Below, piece after piece: positions 13,901 to 26,300 of a stretch of 64,000 nt of DNA; within the stretch, counting starts at the first letter, position 1, and every line of letters starts with the position of its first letter. A model generated the notes under the pieces. The model was not told where the DNA came from, ran no database searches, and saw nothing but the letters and a program-made list of their open reading frames with translations. The DNA comes from Trichoplax sp. H2 (taxonomy: Eukaryota > Placozoa > Uniplacotomia > Trichoplacea). Location: NCBI GenBank assembly GCA_003344405.1, contig NOWV01000024.1:310001-374000 (forward strand), given 5' to 3'. Position numbers and translations under genes: made by a program.

Positions 13901-16900
13901 ATTTTCAGTATAAATATTTCAGGTACATGAATTGAACTGTGCTACTGAAAGTATCTTAAAAAATTCTCCACTCGATAATTTTATGTCATAAATATTTTTT
14001 TCAAAAAATAGCCCTGATCGTTTTTATCCAAAGATCACAGTGACCACACATTATTTTACAAGTTTTTAATATAATATTAGTGGCATGAGATTATCACTTG
14101 CGGGTAATACGCGTATATAACCAACTCTTTTTAATTCATATTAGAAAAATGGATCTCTTTTCGAGTTGGTCTGACAATAATATAAAGTGTTTACTAAGAA
14201 ATCATGACTTAATCGAGTACTATTCCAATCAAGTTATCGTAGAGGATTCTAAGCAATCAGAATGGATCGTATTTATCTTAAAGGTATTTATTAAGCTATA
14301 TTTTCTTTCCCAACCGGTAATTCTCAGTATCCAACCTATACTGTAGTGTTATTTAATTTAATAATAATCTTCAGCAGTATCAATATAAATTCCCAATAGA
14401 AATTTTAGGAAAATTTCTATATATAAATTCTATTAAATACTCATTTTACAATATTGGACTTTTCTGCCATATTACCTCTTGATGTAAATTACAGATTAAA
14501 TACGCTACTGCCCCTGATATCCTATCAGGATTTTACTAGTTTTGCAACTAAACTACAAGATCAATTTGATGAAATGGATGGAATACTGTACTAAAATATT
14601 TTTACAGCTAGCAGAAGAATTAATAGACACTCACGTATACAGTAGAGGTTTAAAAGTAGTCTTAATCGAAGTAGTGTGTAACATCAAATCTCAGTCTCTA
14701 AAGCGTACCGTTTCCAGCTGATTTATAGCGTTGTTGTGGTTGAAATGATCGTGATATAACACATCATTAAGTAGTTTAATAAATTCTATTCTGTTTTCTA
14801 TACGGTAGTATATCCGTAAAGATTTCTTTTGGTCAAAATCATTCTATCCATGATTTGCGTTAATAGCTTCAATTAATTTGCATGGAATGCAGTTCAATGT
14901 TAGATGCTTCTAATAGCTTGAAATCTAGTTTAAATTATTTTTAATCTATATGGTTGTTGATTGGATTTAATTCCTTTGGAATTGATGTATGGAAGCTTTC
15001 CTTAACAATGTATGATATAAGACTATCAAATTGCACGTATGCAATGCAAGCTGTATCAACAAACAATTCTATCACTTATCCATTTCATTAGTTATAAGTG
15101 TCAAGGAATAATTAGAAGTCAACTCCTTACTGTAGTAATACAACTTTTAAATATTGTCTTTCTTACATCTTTAGGGCAAGTGTCAACAATTAAGATTACT
15201 TAATTTGAGCCAACTTATTGATCATTCAAATGAACAGGGAATGAACAATGCAAGACGGCAATATAGTAAGTGATGATGTAACTACTTATGAAGGACATTA
15301 TACATATTAAATATGAAGTCAGCATCTTTTTATCTACAGTAGCGTTAAATAATTTTATATGCAACTGCTAGTTTAGTAAAATTACACGTAATACTTTATG
15401 GAATATAGTATCAACGAGACTATATTCTATCATTATTTAATTTTTAAATGGGTTTATCAGGGAAAAACTGTCATTAAACGACAAACCCAAGTATAACGAG
15501 ATCTGAAAAATATCCTGACTATTACACCTTCTACCTAAGAAATATACTATTACATAAATGATTTTTACAGTATAACCGAATATAAAAACTGTCTGGTCCA
15601 TGACATTTTTCATGTATAAGAGAAAGTTTACTGCAAGAATAAAAATTTTTGCCAAGGTTTATTTATTAACATTAATATAGCAGTTCATTAGGAAGTAACG
15701 CGAATATAAAACTATATCTGCAATAGTCGAGAGTTCATGTACTACTAATACAGTAATAGGAAAGCAGAATGTACTAACAATAGGCAACTTTACCAAATTA
15801 ATATATCCATACATGTTTGGTTTATAGCACTAGAGGATCTGCATACTAGAAGAGACAGTGACAGAAGATTTAGAGCCAATTCTATCCGTTCTGGCAGCTC
15901 CAAAAATAGAGAAATGTCCTTAAATTCAAGACCATCGTGGATTCATGAAGGGCCTCTCGAAATAGCTTACTTGGATACAAGTAATAGTAGAAGGAAAGAA
16001 TCTATAGCCCATTATATCAAGCATGTTCCAATACTTCATCGTCCAGACGAGTTAATCAATCCTAAAAGGCCCCAATCCATTTCCACATTTCAAAACAGCC
16101 AAAAGACTCAAATGCTATCGAGTAAAAGGTTAACTCAATATATTTTGTTATTTCTTATCCAATTTAAGGCTAATGAAGATAGTTGTATCCAATTCTCATC
16201 TAGATTATTATGTAGTTTCGTAATACTTCGTTTTGATTTTCAGTTTAACTTTCTAAACATCTTCACCCTATTTTAAATTCATTTACCTAGCTTACAATCT
16301 AAAAGTAGAGATTTTAAATTGCAGTCGGAAACATTCAGGGATGAAGTCAAAAATGAGCTAATAGGCTATAACGCATCGTACTACTATATTGATAAGCAGA
16401 TTGAAAACTCTGTAGGCTTAGTTAAGAAAAATATACATCGTTATTTAAACCACAGCAAGCGCAATTCGAATTCCAAAAACGTTCAAGTTTATGTTAATAT
16501 TGGTTCACTATCAGAGAAAAGCTGTTTCGTAAGTAAACTTAGATCTATGACCTAGTTCAATATCCTGAATTGACATAGACTCTAAATTATCGTAATAACT
16601 TTTTACTATTTTGAAATTAACCTTTTAGGTAAATATTTGAGGTCAAATTATAATATTATTCTACCTAAATTAGGGTCTGGATGCTATCCTTGACGAAAAC
16701 ACTATATCCTTGGCTCTTGTATCAAGTGGTTGTGTCGTCACTAAAATATCAAAATCTCTATTTCGATTATTGACAGATAAAATCACATTAAGTAAAGCAG
16801 AAAAATTGCTGCATAAAGTACCGACAGATGAATCCTTAGCTGAGTTGTACTGCATCGATTATCAATGGCGAAGTTATAAAAATGATGTTTTATCATCAGT

Positions 16901-17244
16901 TATGAAAGCTCAGAAGGAAAAAGAAGAAAAATTGGCATGTAAGTTGCAAGGGTAATGTTATAAAAACTTTCCTCCTTAATTTCAAGAATTTTAAGATCCT
17001 GTAAATAAAATATTTAGTTCTTATTTGTTCCTATTTAATAGATGATACAAATGTACTAGCGGTAAGAAGAGCTAAATCTGCCCATTACAGGCCCACATAT
17101 TCTAATCAAAATCTAGAACGAGAAAGTTCTCTTCCTACATCGCAACAACGCAGAACACGTTCTTTACCCACAAAGCCGATATTGCCTGATGGAGCTATGC
17201 TTACTTATAGTAGGCCAAAGCCTACTTCAAATCGTACTTATTAA
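7987..17244 (+). CDS. CNBD2: Cyclic nucleotide-binding domain protein, CNBD2-like (10 exons, 663 aa)
   Basis: Coding exons: 7987-8124, 12830-13164, 13391-13538, 13771-13922, 14145-14283, 15175-15265, 15828-16128, 16309-16528, 16674-16938, 17042-17244. All junctions are GT-AG and phase-consistent, totalling 1992 nt. A cyclic nucleotide-binding fold starts near residue 139 (FGHFTTTMQDKLCKIVRHER, then YYMVFSGSV) and contains the phosphate-cassette-like RRGEGFGDSAFLRGG. A second CNB-like unit begins FSSWSDNNIKCLL and EWIVFILKGQCQQLRLL. It is interrupted by a long polar insert (exons 5-7) and resumes at VYVNIGSLSEKSCFGLDAIL. The C terminus is basic and disordered. The second unit and its C-terminal block match the vertebrate CNBD2 layout; in mammals that protein acts in sperm. 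Exon 1 is joined by inference: its ATG has an in-frame TAA just upstream, the donor is gtaagt, and the phase fits. An ATG at 12815 overlaps the exon 2 acceptor and is the alternative start. A probable AATAAA follows the stop. Confidence 0.85.
8940..9700. repeat. ~112-bp tandem array in CNBD2 intron 1, about seven copies
   Basis: The diverged unit contains 'tatcgacaa(t/c)(c/g)gattcgatcc', 'tatctcctatttaagcc', 'ccaatatttgtttt' and 'aaaaggata..ttgatcaaagtttt'. Copies start near 8950, 9062, 9177, 9284, 9394, 9505 and 9652, mostly 107-115 bp apart. The order of the sub-blocks is kept in every copy. Confidence 0.85.
9726..9945. repeat. Two-copy ~115-bp direct repeat
   Basis: Two adjacent related copies share 'gttaatata', 'gatcagagat', 'gctgcgatgc'-like, 'cactattcc'-like and 'cagcgattaggccgcta' blocks in the same order. 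They lie directly downstream of the 112-bp array within the CNBD2 intron. Confidence 0.7.
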
Positions 17245-19314
17245 AAATTAAATAATATATAAGCCTTAAAAATATTGTTTAATTCATGCGACATTAAGTA
17301 TTTCATAATACTATTTCTTTATTACTGATATTTTTTCTAGTACTTCGAATTCTTGTATTTTACATATGACATTATGTTTCCGTTCTTATTAGTCTCTAGT
17401 CGAATAATTTCATGATATGTATAGAATAAACTGTAAGTCATAATGATATTTATAGATTATTTCTACCATTTTACCTTAAAGTTGTAAAATCGAGCTCGCT
17501 CCAAACCAATTTATAAATTAAAAATTTGTAAATTGTACTGTAAAGGTCTCGAGCAACTAGCAAGACTGAGATAGCTATATATTATCCTATTTCTTCTTCT
17601 TATTATTATTATCAACTTACTGACATACTGTAAATTATGCAATAGATTTATAATGGGATATTTCAAGTATATAATTAAGGCATAAATCTGGAATATATCG
17701 TAACTGAAGTAGAAAATTGCCTGTAAATTTTACTTCTTAATATTGGAACGATACTGTATATTTTCCGCTATTTTCATCTTACGGTTATGCACTAATTTAA
17801 TGACACTATTTTATATTTATATGTAAACTTAAAATGGCAATTTGCATTTTTACACGTTAATTTTCACCTAAAAATATTATTCCGATTTAGTTTTCATCCT
17901 TTGCATTTACAAATTGAAAATATATTTAATATCAAAGTAAGAGTACACTAGCAATTAATAGAATCCGATCATGATGAAGATTTTAGAACTGTCATAATAT
18001 AAATACAACATAGAATATTCTCGTTACTGCAGACAAGCTATCTCAAATCATGCTTGAATTAATTTGAATTTCATTAAAATTTTTAACCTATCATCTTTGC
18101 TTAACGAAGAAAGTTCTTAGAAAAAGCTTTATAATAGATTGACTACGAACAATTGGTAATTCCTGACTTATATGATATTTTTTATTATAATGCTACATTT
18201 AAGGTTCTGTGATTTCGTGCCATGTCTTAATTTCCATCAAGTTGAACTTCGATTCTCTTTAGGCTTAGATAGTGAATTCTTAGTATAGCATCTATCAAAA
18301 AAATCTTACCTATAGTAATGCAATGGAAATCAATGACATTATGAGCTTTCGAATTATAACCTTTTGACTAATCTATGGAGTTGATAATATAGCACTGTCA
18401 AATCATCCTGAAAAACAGTTATGAACTATTTCAGCTATAATTGGTAAACGATCAGTATTACATATGCTACTGCATGACAGATCACTAGCAAATTCAGATC
18501 TTCGAGAAGATTTAGAGGTTTAAAAATTGAGTTGATCACTCGTAAAGACTCAAATATTGTTGCAGCATACTTGTTTCTTTAGGGAGGAATTTGGAGTCAC
18601 ATTTATTGGAGAACTAATCGGAATTTGTACTTGCATCCTACCATAAAGGAAATAAGGCTACTTCGCGATTTTTGATTAGAATAGTTATCAAATGGAAGAT
18701 AGATTGTGTACCATCTAGTAACAATAGCTCTATCATCGATATATGATTACAGAGGCCAATTTACTTAATATTAATACACATAATCTTTTAAGTGTACGCT
18801 GTATTGAAAGTAAGTAATTTATTCGAATATACAAGCATTTCTTGCTCCATAGATTAGCAAAAGCAAAAAGCTATTTTAGCACGAATTGACTATAGATTGT
18901 AAGCCATTTACAATCAAGATTCTATTCTCGTGAATAGCCATATAGGCTAATTGGCAACCGAAATTGAAAATAAATATAAATACAAGATCACAGGTTATAT
19001 TGCGGTATAATAGAACTTACATCGTTGCTCAGCTTACCAACAATAAATTTGAAGGATAGATACATTTAGTCACAGTAATCTGTCGTTTTAGTACATATTA
19101 AATAGAAACACGTAATCGATCTTCGTAGTAAACCATTACTTAAGGAAATGAAACTAATCTATTTTTATGTTCAATCAAATCAATTATATCAACCATCATA
19201 GTTTTCATTAAAATTTACAGTTGAATTAAGGAACGGGGAAGAAACATTTGTTAAAGTATAGACATTAGTTTTAACATAAGCGATAACCATTCATCTTGAA
19301 ATTACAACAATCCA
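17245..19314. other. Convergent intergenic region between CNBD2-like and GLYCTK
   Basis: The two flanking genes point toward each other, so this 2.07-kb stretch should hold both 3' UTRs. It is AT-rich. I see no open frame with a recognisable domain and no clear repeat array apart from a short (CTT/ATT)n run near 17593-17612. Confidence 0.6.
17425..17430 (+). promoter_or_regulatory. Candidate polyadenylation signal of the CNBD2-like gene
   Basis: A canonical AATAAA lies about 180 nt downstream of the TAA stop at 17242-17244. In an AT-rich region such hexamers arise by chance, so this is only a candidate. Confidence 0.35.
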
Positions 19315-21271
19315 CTATGTAGTTGGTTCATCGATAAGCATTATTTGAATATCCATGACGTTTGTGTTGGTTAATCCAGTCACTATCAGATCATCACCAT
19401 TATTTAAAGTGGAAAAGAAAGTATACGAATCATTGTTGGCTAAATGATGTCTGGCTGTATTAATATTATTGTCACAGAGTTGGCCGGGATAGGCAAAAGC
19501 ACCTGCTGCTGGTGTTGGACCATCTTGTCCATCTGTTCCGGCACTAAGTAAGACTGCTGGGCATTTCTTGTCAGTCAGATTGCTGGCTAACTTACTTTCA
19601 AACATTTGAACTGAAGCTGACAATGCAAACTCTTGGTTTCTTCCTCCAACACCGCTTCCTTCTACCCTAACAGTTGTCTCTCCGCCACTGAGAATACATA
19701 CTTTACGGCATAGTCTTTGGTTCTCCAATAGCATCTGGCAGTATGTTTTTCCTACATCTTTTGCTTCTCCACAAACAGTGGTAGAGTGTATGGTGGCATC
19801 AAATCCTAACTGTGATGCTTTCTCAAAAGCAGCATGGATTGCTACTTTATTTGATCCGATTAAAACATTCTGAACATTATTAAAGGTTTGCTTGTTCTTA
19901 GCTATATCAGAGCATGTTTTGCCAGAAAATAAATTGAGGACTGAAGTTGGTATTTTTTTATCAATAGATAAATTTTTTATGATTGTGAGGCAGTCTTTGT
20001 GCGATGATGAGTCCTTCACTGTTGGCCCCGAAGCAATAATTTCAAGGTTGTCGCCAATAACATCGGAGACGATAAAACTTATTACCTGGTATTATGCGTA
20101 GTCAACAGATTGAGATATAATTTAAAATATTGATACTAGTGATAATCTTTAATCGCAATGTGATTTGCCTGGAAAGTAATAGCTCCTTACCTTGGCTGGA
20201 TTGGCTGCCAATGCTAATTTTCCACCCTTGCATGCAGACAGATTCTTTCGTATCGTGTTCAGTTGAAAAATATCACCACCCGCATTGGCAATAGCTTTAA
20301 TCGCTTGCAATTTCTCATCCAATGTTACACCTAAGTCGTAATGATTGCTATATTAGGTTATCACTATCCATTGCAAAATCTAATTTTACCAAGTATAGTA
20401 CTAAAAAGAATTCAGCAGCTGTGTTAGGATTATCACTCTCCATTCAAGTGTAGTATTGTAAAGACTTAAGCTGCTGCATTAGGTTATCACTAACTCTTGC
20501 AGAATTGTATATAGATGTTAGAATACTTAATAGAAATGAATTGAACTACTGTATGAGGTTAACATGTATCATGGAACAAATGCACGAGTATATTCGACAG
20601 ATTTAATCCAGTATAATACTGAAAAGATTTGAACTGCTATAGTAGGTTAGCATCGTTCATTGCTCTATACGGTTTTAATGAGCAGAATATTACAGAACTT
20701 TACCATGTACTGGCAATGGAAATAACGCTGAACCACCTCCTGTCATCAACACTAATAGTATATCATGCTGACCCAGAGAATTGGCCATCTTCATGATGGA
20801 ATCCGCCGCCATCATAGAATTGGAATCTGGTAAGTTATTCCTTCCACCCTGAATTATCTGTAAATTCGATAGAGCTGGGGTTGAGCTACCAGCTGGTACA
20901 CTAACAATACCATCGACTAGATGATCATGTACAATAGAGGTAACTGCTTTAGCCATGGGATAGACACCTTTACCAAAAGCAGCGATGTAAACATTTTTTT
21001 GCAAAGGATAAGTAGCATCGCCTACATGCAAGTATTGGCTACATGCAGATCGTCGGATTGCCCTTTGAACCAGCGTCTCCGGTGCTACCGCTTGAAGTGC
21101 AGCAGTTAGAATTTGTTTTGCATTCTCCTTTAAAGTTCCTAGGCCATCATGGCAAGATTGGCTATAGCAACGAGCAACTGCATGTCGAGGGAGAACTGAG
21201 AAAAGAGCTCCAGGGAGGTAACCACAGTTAGCAATGACTTTAAAACCAATCGAGGAGGAAATGTGCACCAT
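19315..21271 (-). CDS. GLYCTK: Glycerate kinase, GLYCTK family (3 exons, 492 aa)
   Basis: Exons on the minus strand: 20704-21271, 20191-20330, 19315-20085 (1479 nt, in frame). The enzyme phosphorylates D-glycerate with ATP in serine and fructose catabolism. The GLYCTK N-terminal domain shows as VYIAAFGKGVYPMAKAV, the glycine-rich VLMTGGGSALFPLP, and LNTIRKNLSACKGGKLA. The MOFRL C-terminal domain shows as ILSGGETTVRVEGSGVGGR followed by LLSAGTDGQDGPTPAAGA. The first ATG I accept is at 21271; the frame is open seven codons further upstream but has only TTG there. The first ~40 residues hold basic and hydrophobic residues and no acidic ones, compatible with a mitochondrial targeting peptide, as some vertebrate isoforms have. 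Length is close to the animal enzyme. Intron 1 (373 bp) carries short degenerate repeats; intron 2 is 105 bp. Confidence 0.95.
20336..20690. repeat. Short degenerate repeats in GLYCTK intron 1
   Basis: Four or five loose copies of a motif like 'ctgctgtattaggttatcact..ccattgca', followed by an AT-rich spacer, start near 20343, 20419, 20470, 20546 and 20633. Spacing is about 50-90 bp. Together they make up nearly the whole intron. Confidence 0.65.
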
Positions 21272-21699
21272 AACTGTGCCTATCGTCTCCAATAATGAAT
21301 TCAGCTACAATAACGATACTATTCCCAATTCAGGAGCTCATCCTTTGGAGACATTAACTAAAGTACAAGCTATACTTCTAGCCTTGATTGCAAAGATACT
21401 CGGCCATGATTGATGGGGTTGCTAATGGAGACCAGCTCCTGTCTGACCTGGTCCTAGACTAGCTCGCTGTTTATGGTGTCTGTACTGGCTACTATAGACT
21501 ATCATAAACATTGCTCCAAAATACATGTAACAATATGGAAGATAAGTGGTATAGCCTGGTCTATGAAGGCTCCCGGAGCGCCCAGCTTGTACGTTTGGCG
21601 CCTATACTAAAATTATCTGGATACTCAAACAGTACCTTATGTCAACCATTTTCTGTCACATGTACAATATATTGGCTCAAAATGAAGACAAACCAAGCT

Positions 21700-22530
21700 G
21701 TAGCATAGCATTTATAGCCAATAGCATGATTATTTTCTCTATCTATCAGCAGATAGACGCCATAATAATATCCAATCCCGATATATAGCTGTCGGGATTT
21801 CGTAATAATGGTTCACCAGTAATATTCACCATTCAAGCTCTCAATAACCAAGAAGATAGACGTTAATCTATCACTAACTTCCGATATAGTAAGTATAGTA
21901 TTATTCGATGATCGTTGTGACAATAATCAACGGTAAAATAATGAAGATTATATCTCGGCCATCTAAACTGGATTATAGAGAGATTATCTTAACTATAAGT
22001 AATAGCATTATATGTCCTGTATAGTGTACACGTGATGGAAACCGTAAACTAATCTACAGAACGAGTTGAATAAACATTTAAACCTTAGATTGGATATATA
22101 TATATATATATATATATACTTATATACAGTAGCATAGGATTTATAGCCAATAGCATGATTGTTTTCTCTATCTATCAGCAGATAGACGCCATAATAATAT
22201 CCAATCCCGATATATAGCTGTTGGGATTTCGTAATAATGGTTCAACAGTAATATTCACTATTCGGGCTCTCAATAACCAAGAAGATAGACGTTAATCTAT
22301 CACTAACTTCCGATATAGTAAGTATAGTATCATCCGATGATCGTTATGGCAATACTCAGCGGTAAAATAATTAAGATTACATTTAGGCCATCTAAACTGG
22401 ATTATAGAGAGATTATCTTAACTATAAGTAATAGCACCATATGTCCTGTATAGTGTAAATGTAATGGAAACCGTAAACTAATCAACAGAACGAGTGGAAT
22501 AAACATTCAAATCTTAGATTCGATATACTT
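21700..22530. repeat. Tandem duplication of a 429-bp unit
   Basis: Copy 1 starts at 21700 and copy 2 at 22129, both with 'gtagcata(g)', an exact 429-bp offset. They remain highly similar throughout, for example at 'cagcagatagacgccataat', 'gatagacgttaatctatcac' and 'taactataagtaatagca', with scattered differences. A (TA)n microsatellite at about 22094-22116 lies at the end of copy 1 and is missing from the same place in copy 2. The higher identity suggests this is younger than the other arrays here. Confidence 0.93.
22094..22116. repeat. (TA)n microsatellite
   Basis: A run of about eleven TA dinucleotides at the junction between the two 429-bp copies. Confidence 0.9.
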
Positions 22531-23333
22531 GTATTCGTTCTCATAATGGAGAATAAATCATACAATCTCAAATTGATCTTATGAGTTTATTCACACGTAG
22601 GTGGACAATCAACAATTAAATTGGTTAGCCAAAATTATTGATAATGACGAATAAAGAAAACATCGATTGAACAGCAATGACATCAAAGTTATAAGTAATA
22701 AGTGGCTTTCTATTTGTAAACTGGGAAAACTCAACTCGAGGCTGATAATCGAGTATCAATACAAACTTTATAGAATAAAGTTAAATGCTACCATGTATAA
22801 AATCATATTCCAAACTAAATAAGAAACTGTAATATAATTATTAGCAAAATTTTTAGGAAGGAAGCAAGCGAAAAATCATACTCAATACTCATAGGTAGAA
22901 AGTTTTAAATAATTATGAGTATCGATGAAATTTTTAGTATTGCATTCAAATGTAATGAAACTAAAATGAAACGGGTACATAATCAACACGCAGCTGGCTG
23001 GAATACAATGCAGCAACAAAGATTGCAATTATACAATCAAATTTATGCCTATTATCGCAATAAAAAATTATAAACAGGTCAAGAATTGAAGTATTTGGCA
23101 TCCCTTCCGTATCAAAGCATAAATAGTATAGTCAATAGGCAAAATACGACATTTTATGTATACAACATAACTACCAATGACTCTTAATATAGAGAAACGA
23201 AAGATAACAGTTATAAACAAGAAAAAATTATATTAATTAAACTTAAATTGATCGTGAGCATTTGGCTAAGCTCCCAAATACATCTTTATCAAATACTTTA
23301 TAATTACATCTTGTTAAGAAACTAAGTATCAAA

Positions 23334-26300
23334 TTAGTATTTTGACAAACTAACGGCATTCCATAGGGCTGAAGTTGTTGAACGTGATTGGTATAATTCC
23401 CAACTATCATGGACAGGATCATATTTTTCAACTAAATCAGAGTGGTATGGTTGATTCTGCGAGGTGAAATCTGCGATATAAATTTATACTATTAGTAGTA
23501 GTCCTGATACACCTATAATATATCCATTCGGTTGTATTTAAATATCTTAGTTTTAACTGTTGATCACTTATTTTGGTAATCATAAGCTAATTTCATCTAT
23601 TTTTCATAGGATCGAAATAAAATGTAAAAAAATAATATTACCAGTTTTGTAAATTAATTAAAAACTGACTTACTAAGTGTTAAAAGATGGTTGGTAGTCA
23701 AAGAAGGGTTAGCTGGAAATGAATTGGAGAGAGTTAATATTACGCACTCCTAATGCAAATACGTATGAGAAACAAAGCTAAGCAAGTAAGTCATGGTAAA
23801 GCTCCTGTTAACAATTTCATGCTCAATAAATCACACAAGAACGCTTTATTTGCTTTAGTCATGAAGGGATAGTTGAAAGTTGAAGTAAATGGATGATGTG
23901 AATGTGCAAATAGTCATTTATGAATCGGTTGCACTTACTACTAGCCGATATTGGCAGCTGATTTTCATTTACAAGCTAAGATATTTACCAAATTAACAAA
24001 CCTATTCTAGTTACTGAATTGTAATTGTGTATGTCATCACTTAACAAGTCAGTAATTGATTCTGCAATTAATTTTAAGACATGAATTAGCAAATCGCTAT
24101 CCTTGATGAATCTTCAAATCAGTAGTATGATTTTGCAACCAACCATATAACGAATATTTAATGAATTGATAAATCATCAATTTATTGTAGCTGCTAGTGT
24201 TTGTAAATGCTTGCACCTGACAAATCAGTAAGTGATTTTAGCACTTAAAGATGTTAATTTGCAAAATTGCTATCCTTGATGAATTCTCAAATTAGCAGTT
24301 CGTGCTACTTTTTTAATTAATTTGCAAACGTTCTTACTAAACTAATGGACAAACTATTCGTTGAGTTTGTATACTCAATTTTTGTCGATGGTCGTATTTG
24401 ATGAATGGATAAAGTATCAATACTCGTATATTTTAGTTATAGTTCTTCATTTGCAAATCTCTGTACTTGGCATTTATATATTGACAAATATTATCATACA
24501 TAAAAAATTTACCTCCACCAATCGCCCATATTTCTCCTTTGTAGGCAATATAATTTGCATGACTACGACTAACTTTCATAGCGCAAACTTGAATCCATTT
24601 ACCTTTATTTTCATCATATTTTTCAACACTACATAGAACATTATTGCCATTATAGCCACCTAATGCATACAATTGACCAGCTAAAGAAATTAATCCGCAA
24701 CCTTCACGAGCCTCATTCATAGGCTTTCCTTCTACCCATTTATCATCCTTTGGATCATAAATTTCAACTGTATTGGTTAGTGCTACGCAAGTTAATTGGC
24801 CTTCTGTTCGACCTCCTGCACAATATAAACGTCCTTCATGAAGTACAGCACCAAAATTAGCTCTAGCCGTTAGCATGGAAGCTTTTTTTGACCAAATTCC
24901 ATTATGATAAGCATAGACATCGGATATCGAGGTAGTATTACCATTGGGAGCTACTTGGTGGTTTTCGTTTAAGATGCCACCAAGTAGATAGATAGATTCG
25001 TCTAGTTGACAGACTCTATGCGAAAAGACAGGTATTGGCATTGGAGTTATGGAACTTCTATTGGTCCAACTATAATTATTAACATTTAGGCAAGGCACAT
25101 CAGTAAAGTTATTGACAGGGATAGACGAGTAACCGTAATTGTCCATTTCAAGAGTTCCACCTACATAGCGAAGGAGAAAAATTAGTTCTATTAATAAGAT
25201 ACCGATGTGATTACATTCATAGTACTAATCCAATAAAGCCTTAAAAATGAGATATCGTTGTTGTAAATGCTGTTATGTATGTAAGAATACAGTAACTTGT
25301 TGTACTGCACCTAACGTGTTAGTATAAGATAAGGTAATGAATTACTAAGATAAGGGTATAATACGCCATTACAGCTATACTATTTAAATGCAGTAAATCC
25401 TAAATAAGAGAGACTTTTCAGTAAGCTTACTAGTAGGAGTGTATCAAAGTTCCGCGTGCTAACGTTAACGACTAAGAGTGGAAACACAACGAATGCTACT
25501 AAAGCCTAAATAAAGTTTAATTTTATTTGAATCTCCATTGACGACACTTATGAAACATCACGTTTTGAAGATCTTCATTCAGTTTGAGGAATGGCAGCTA
25601 AAGAACAGCCATGCTAGTGGATTGCAAAATACAAAGCTAGACTACTTGAGCAATAACGAATTTGGTTAAAATATTTTCTGAGTATGAGATAGCTGCTAAA
25701 GAATAGCAATGCTAAAGGATTGCGAGAGACAAAGCTCGACTCGTAGAGCATAGCCAATTTGGTTGAAATCTTTGCCCAGTATGAGATAGCTGCTAAAGAA
25801 TAGCAATGCTAAAAGATTGCAAAGATGCAAAGCAAGACTTGTTGAGTAATGACTGATTTGGTTCAAATCTTCTGATTATGAAATATAGCTACTAAAGAAT
25901 TGCAAAATACAAAGCTAGGCTAGTTGAGCAATAGCTAATCTAGTTGAAATCCTCATGCAATACGCGATATCGCTATTCAATGACATCAAAATACGAAGCC
26001 AGCTTAGCTGAGCAATGGCTAATTTAGCCGAAATCTTCGCTAAATATGCATTATCGCTATTTAAGAACTGCAAAATACAAAACTAGGTTAGTTGACAGGT
26101 GGTACCTATTTAGATAAAACTCCATTGCAGTTCAATGAAAAGCTAATAAGCAACTCTTTCTTGTTAATGATGAGCAATAGAAAGATTAAATGGGTTAAAA
26201 AGTAATTTCTATATCATTGGATTCTGTCGTATAGCAATTATATAATTACTCATGAAATTTTTAAAGTCTATTATGGAATCGTTGAGAAATGGCTATGGCT

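Larger units (their letters stand above)
21272..23333. other. Intergenic: GLYCTK upstream region and BTB-kelch 3' flank
   Basis: This stretch holds the presumed GLYCTK promoter side (21272-21690, with somewhat higher GC and no recognisable exon), the duplicated 429-bp block, and AT-rich sequence up to the last kelch exon. No gene is supported. Confidence 0.55.

Noticed and set aside
25855-25875. 'ggttcaaatc' resembling a tRNA T-loop
   Set aside because: It is one copy of a tandem repeat whose other copies read 'ggttgaaatc', and no acceptor stem or anticodon arm can be drawn.
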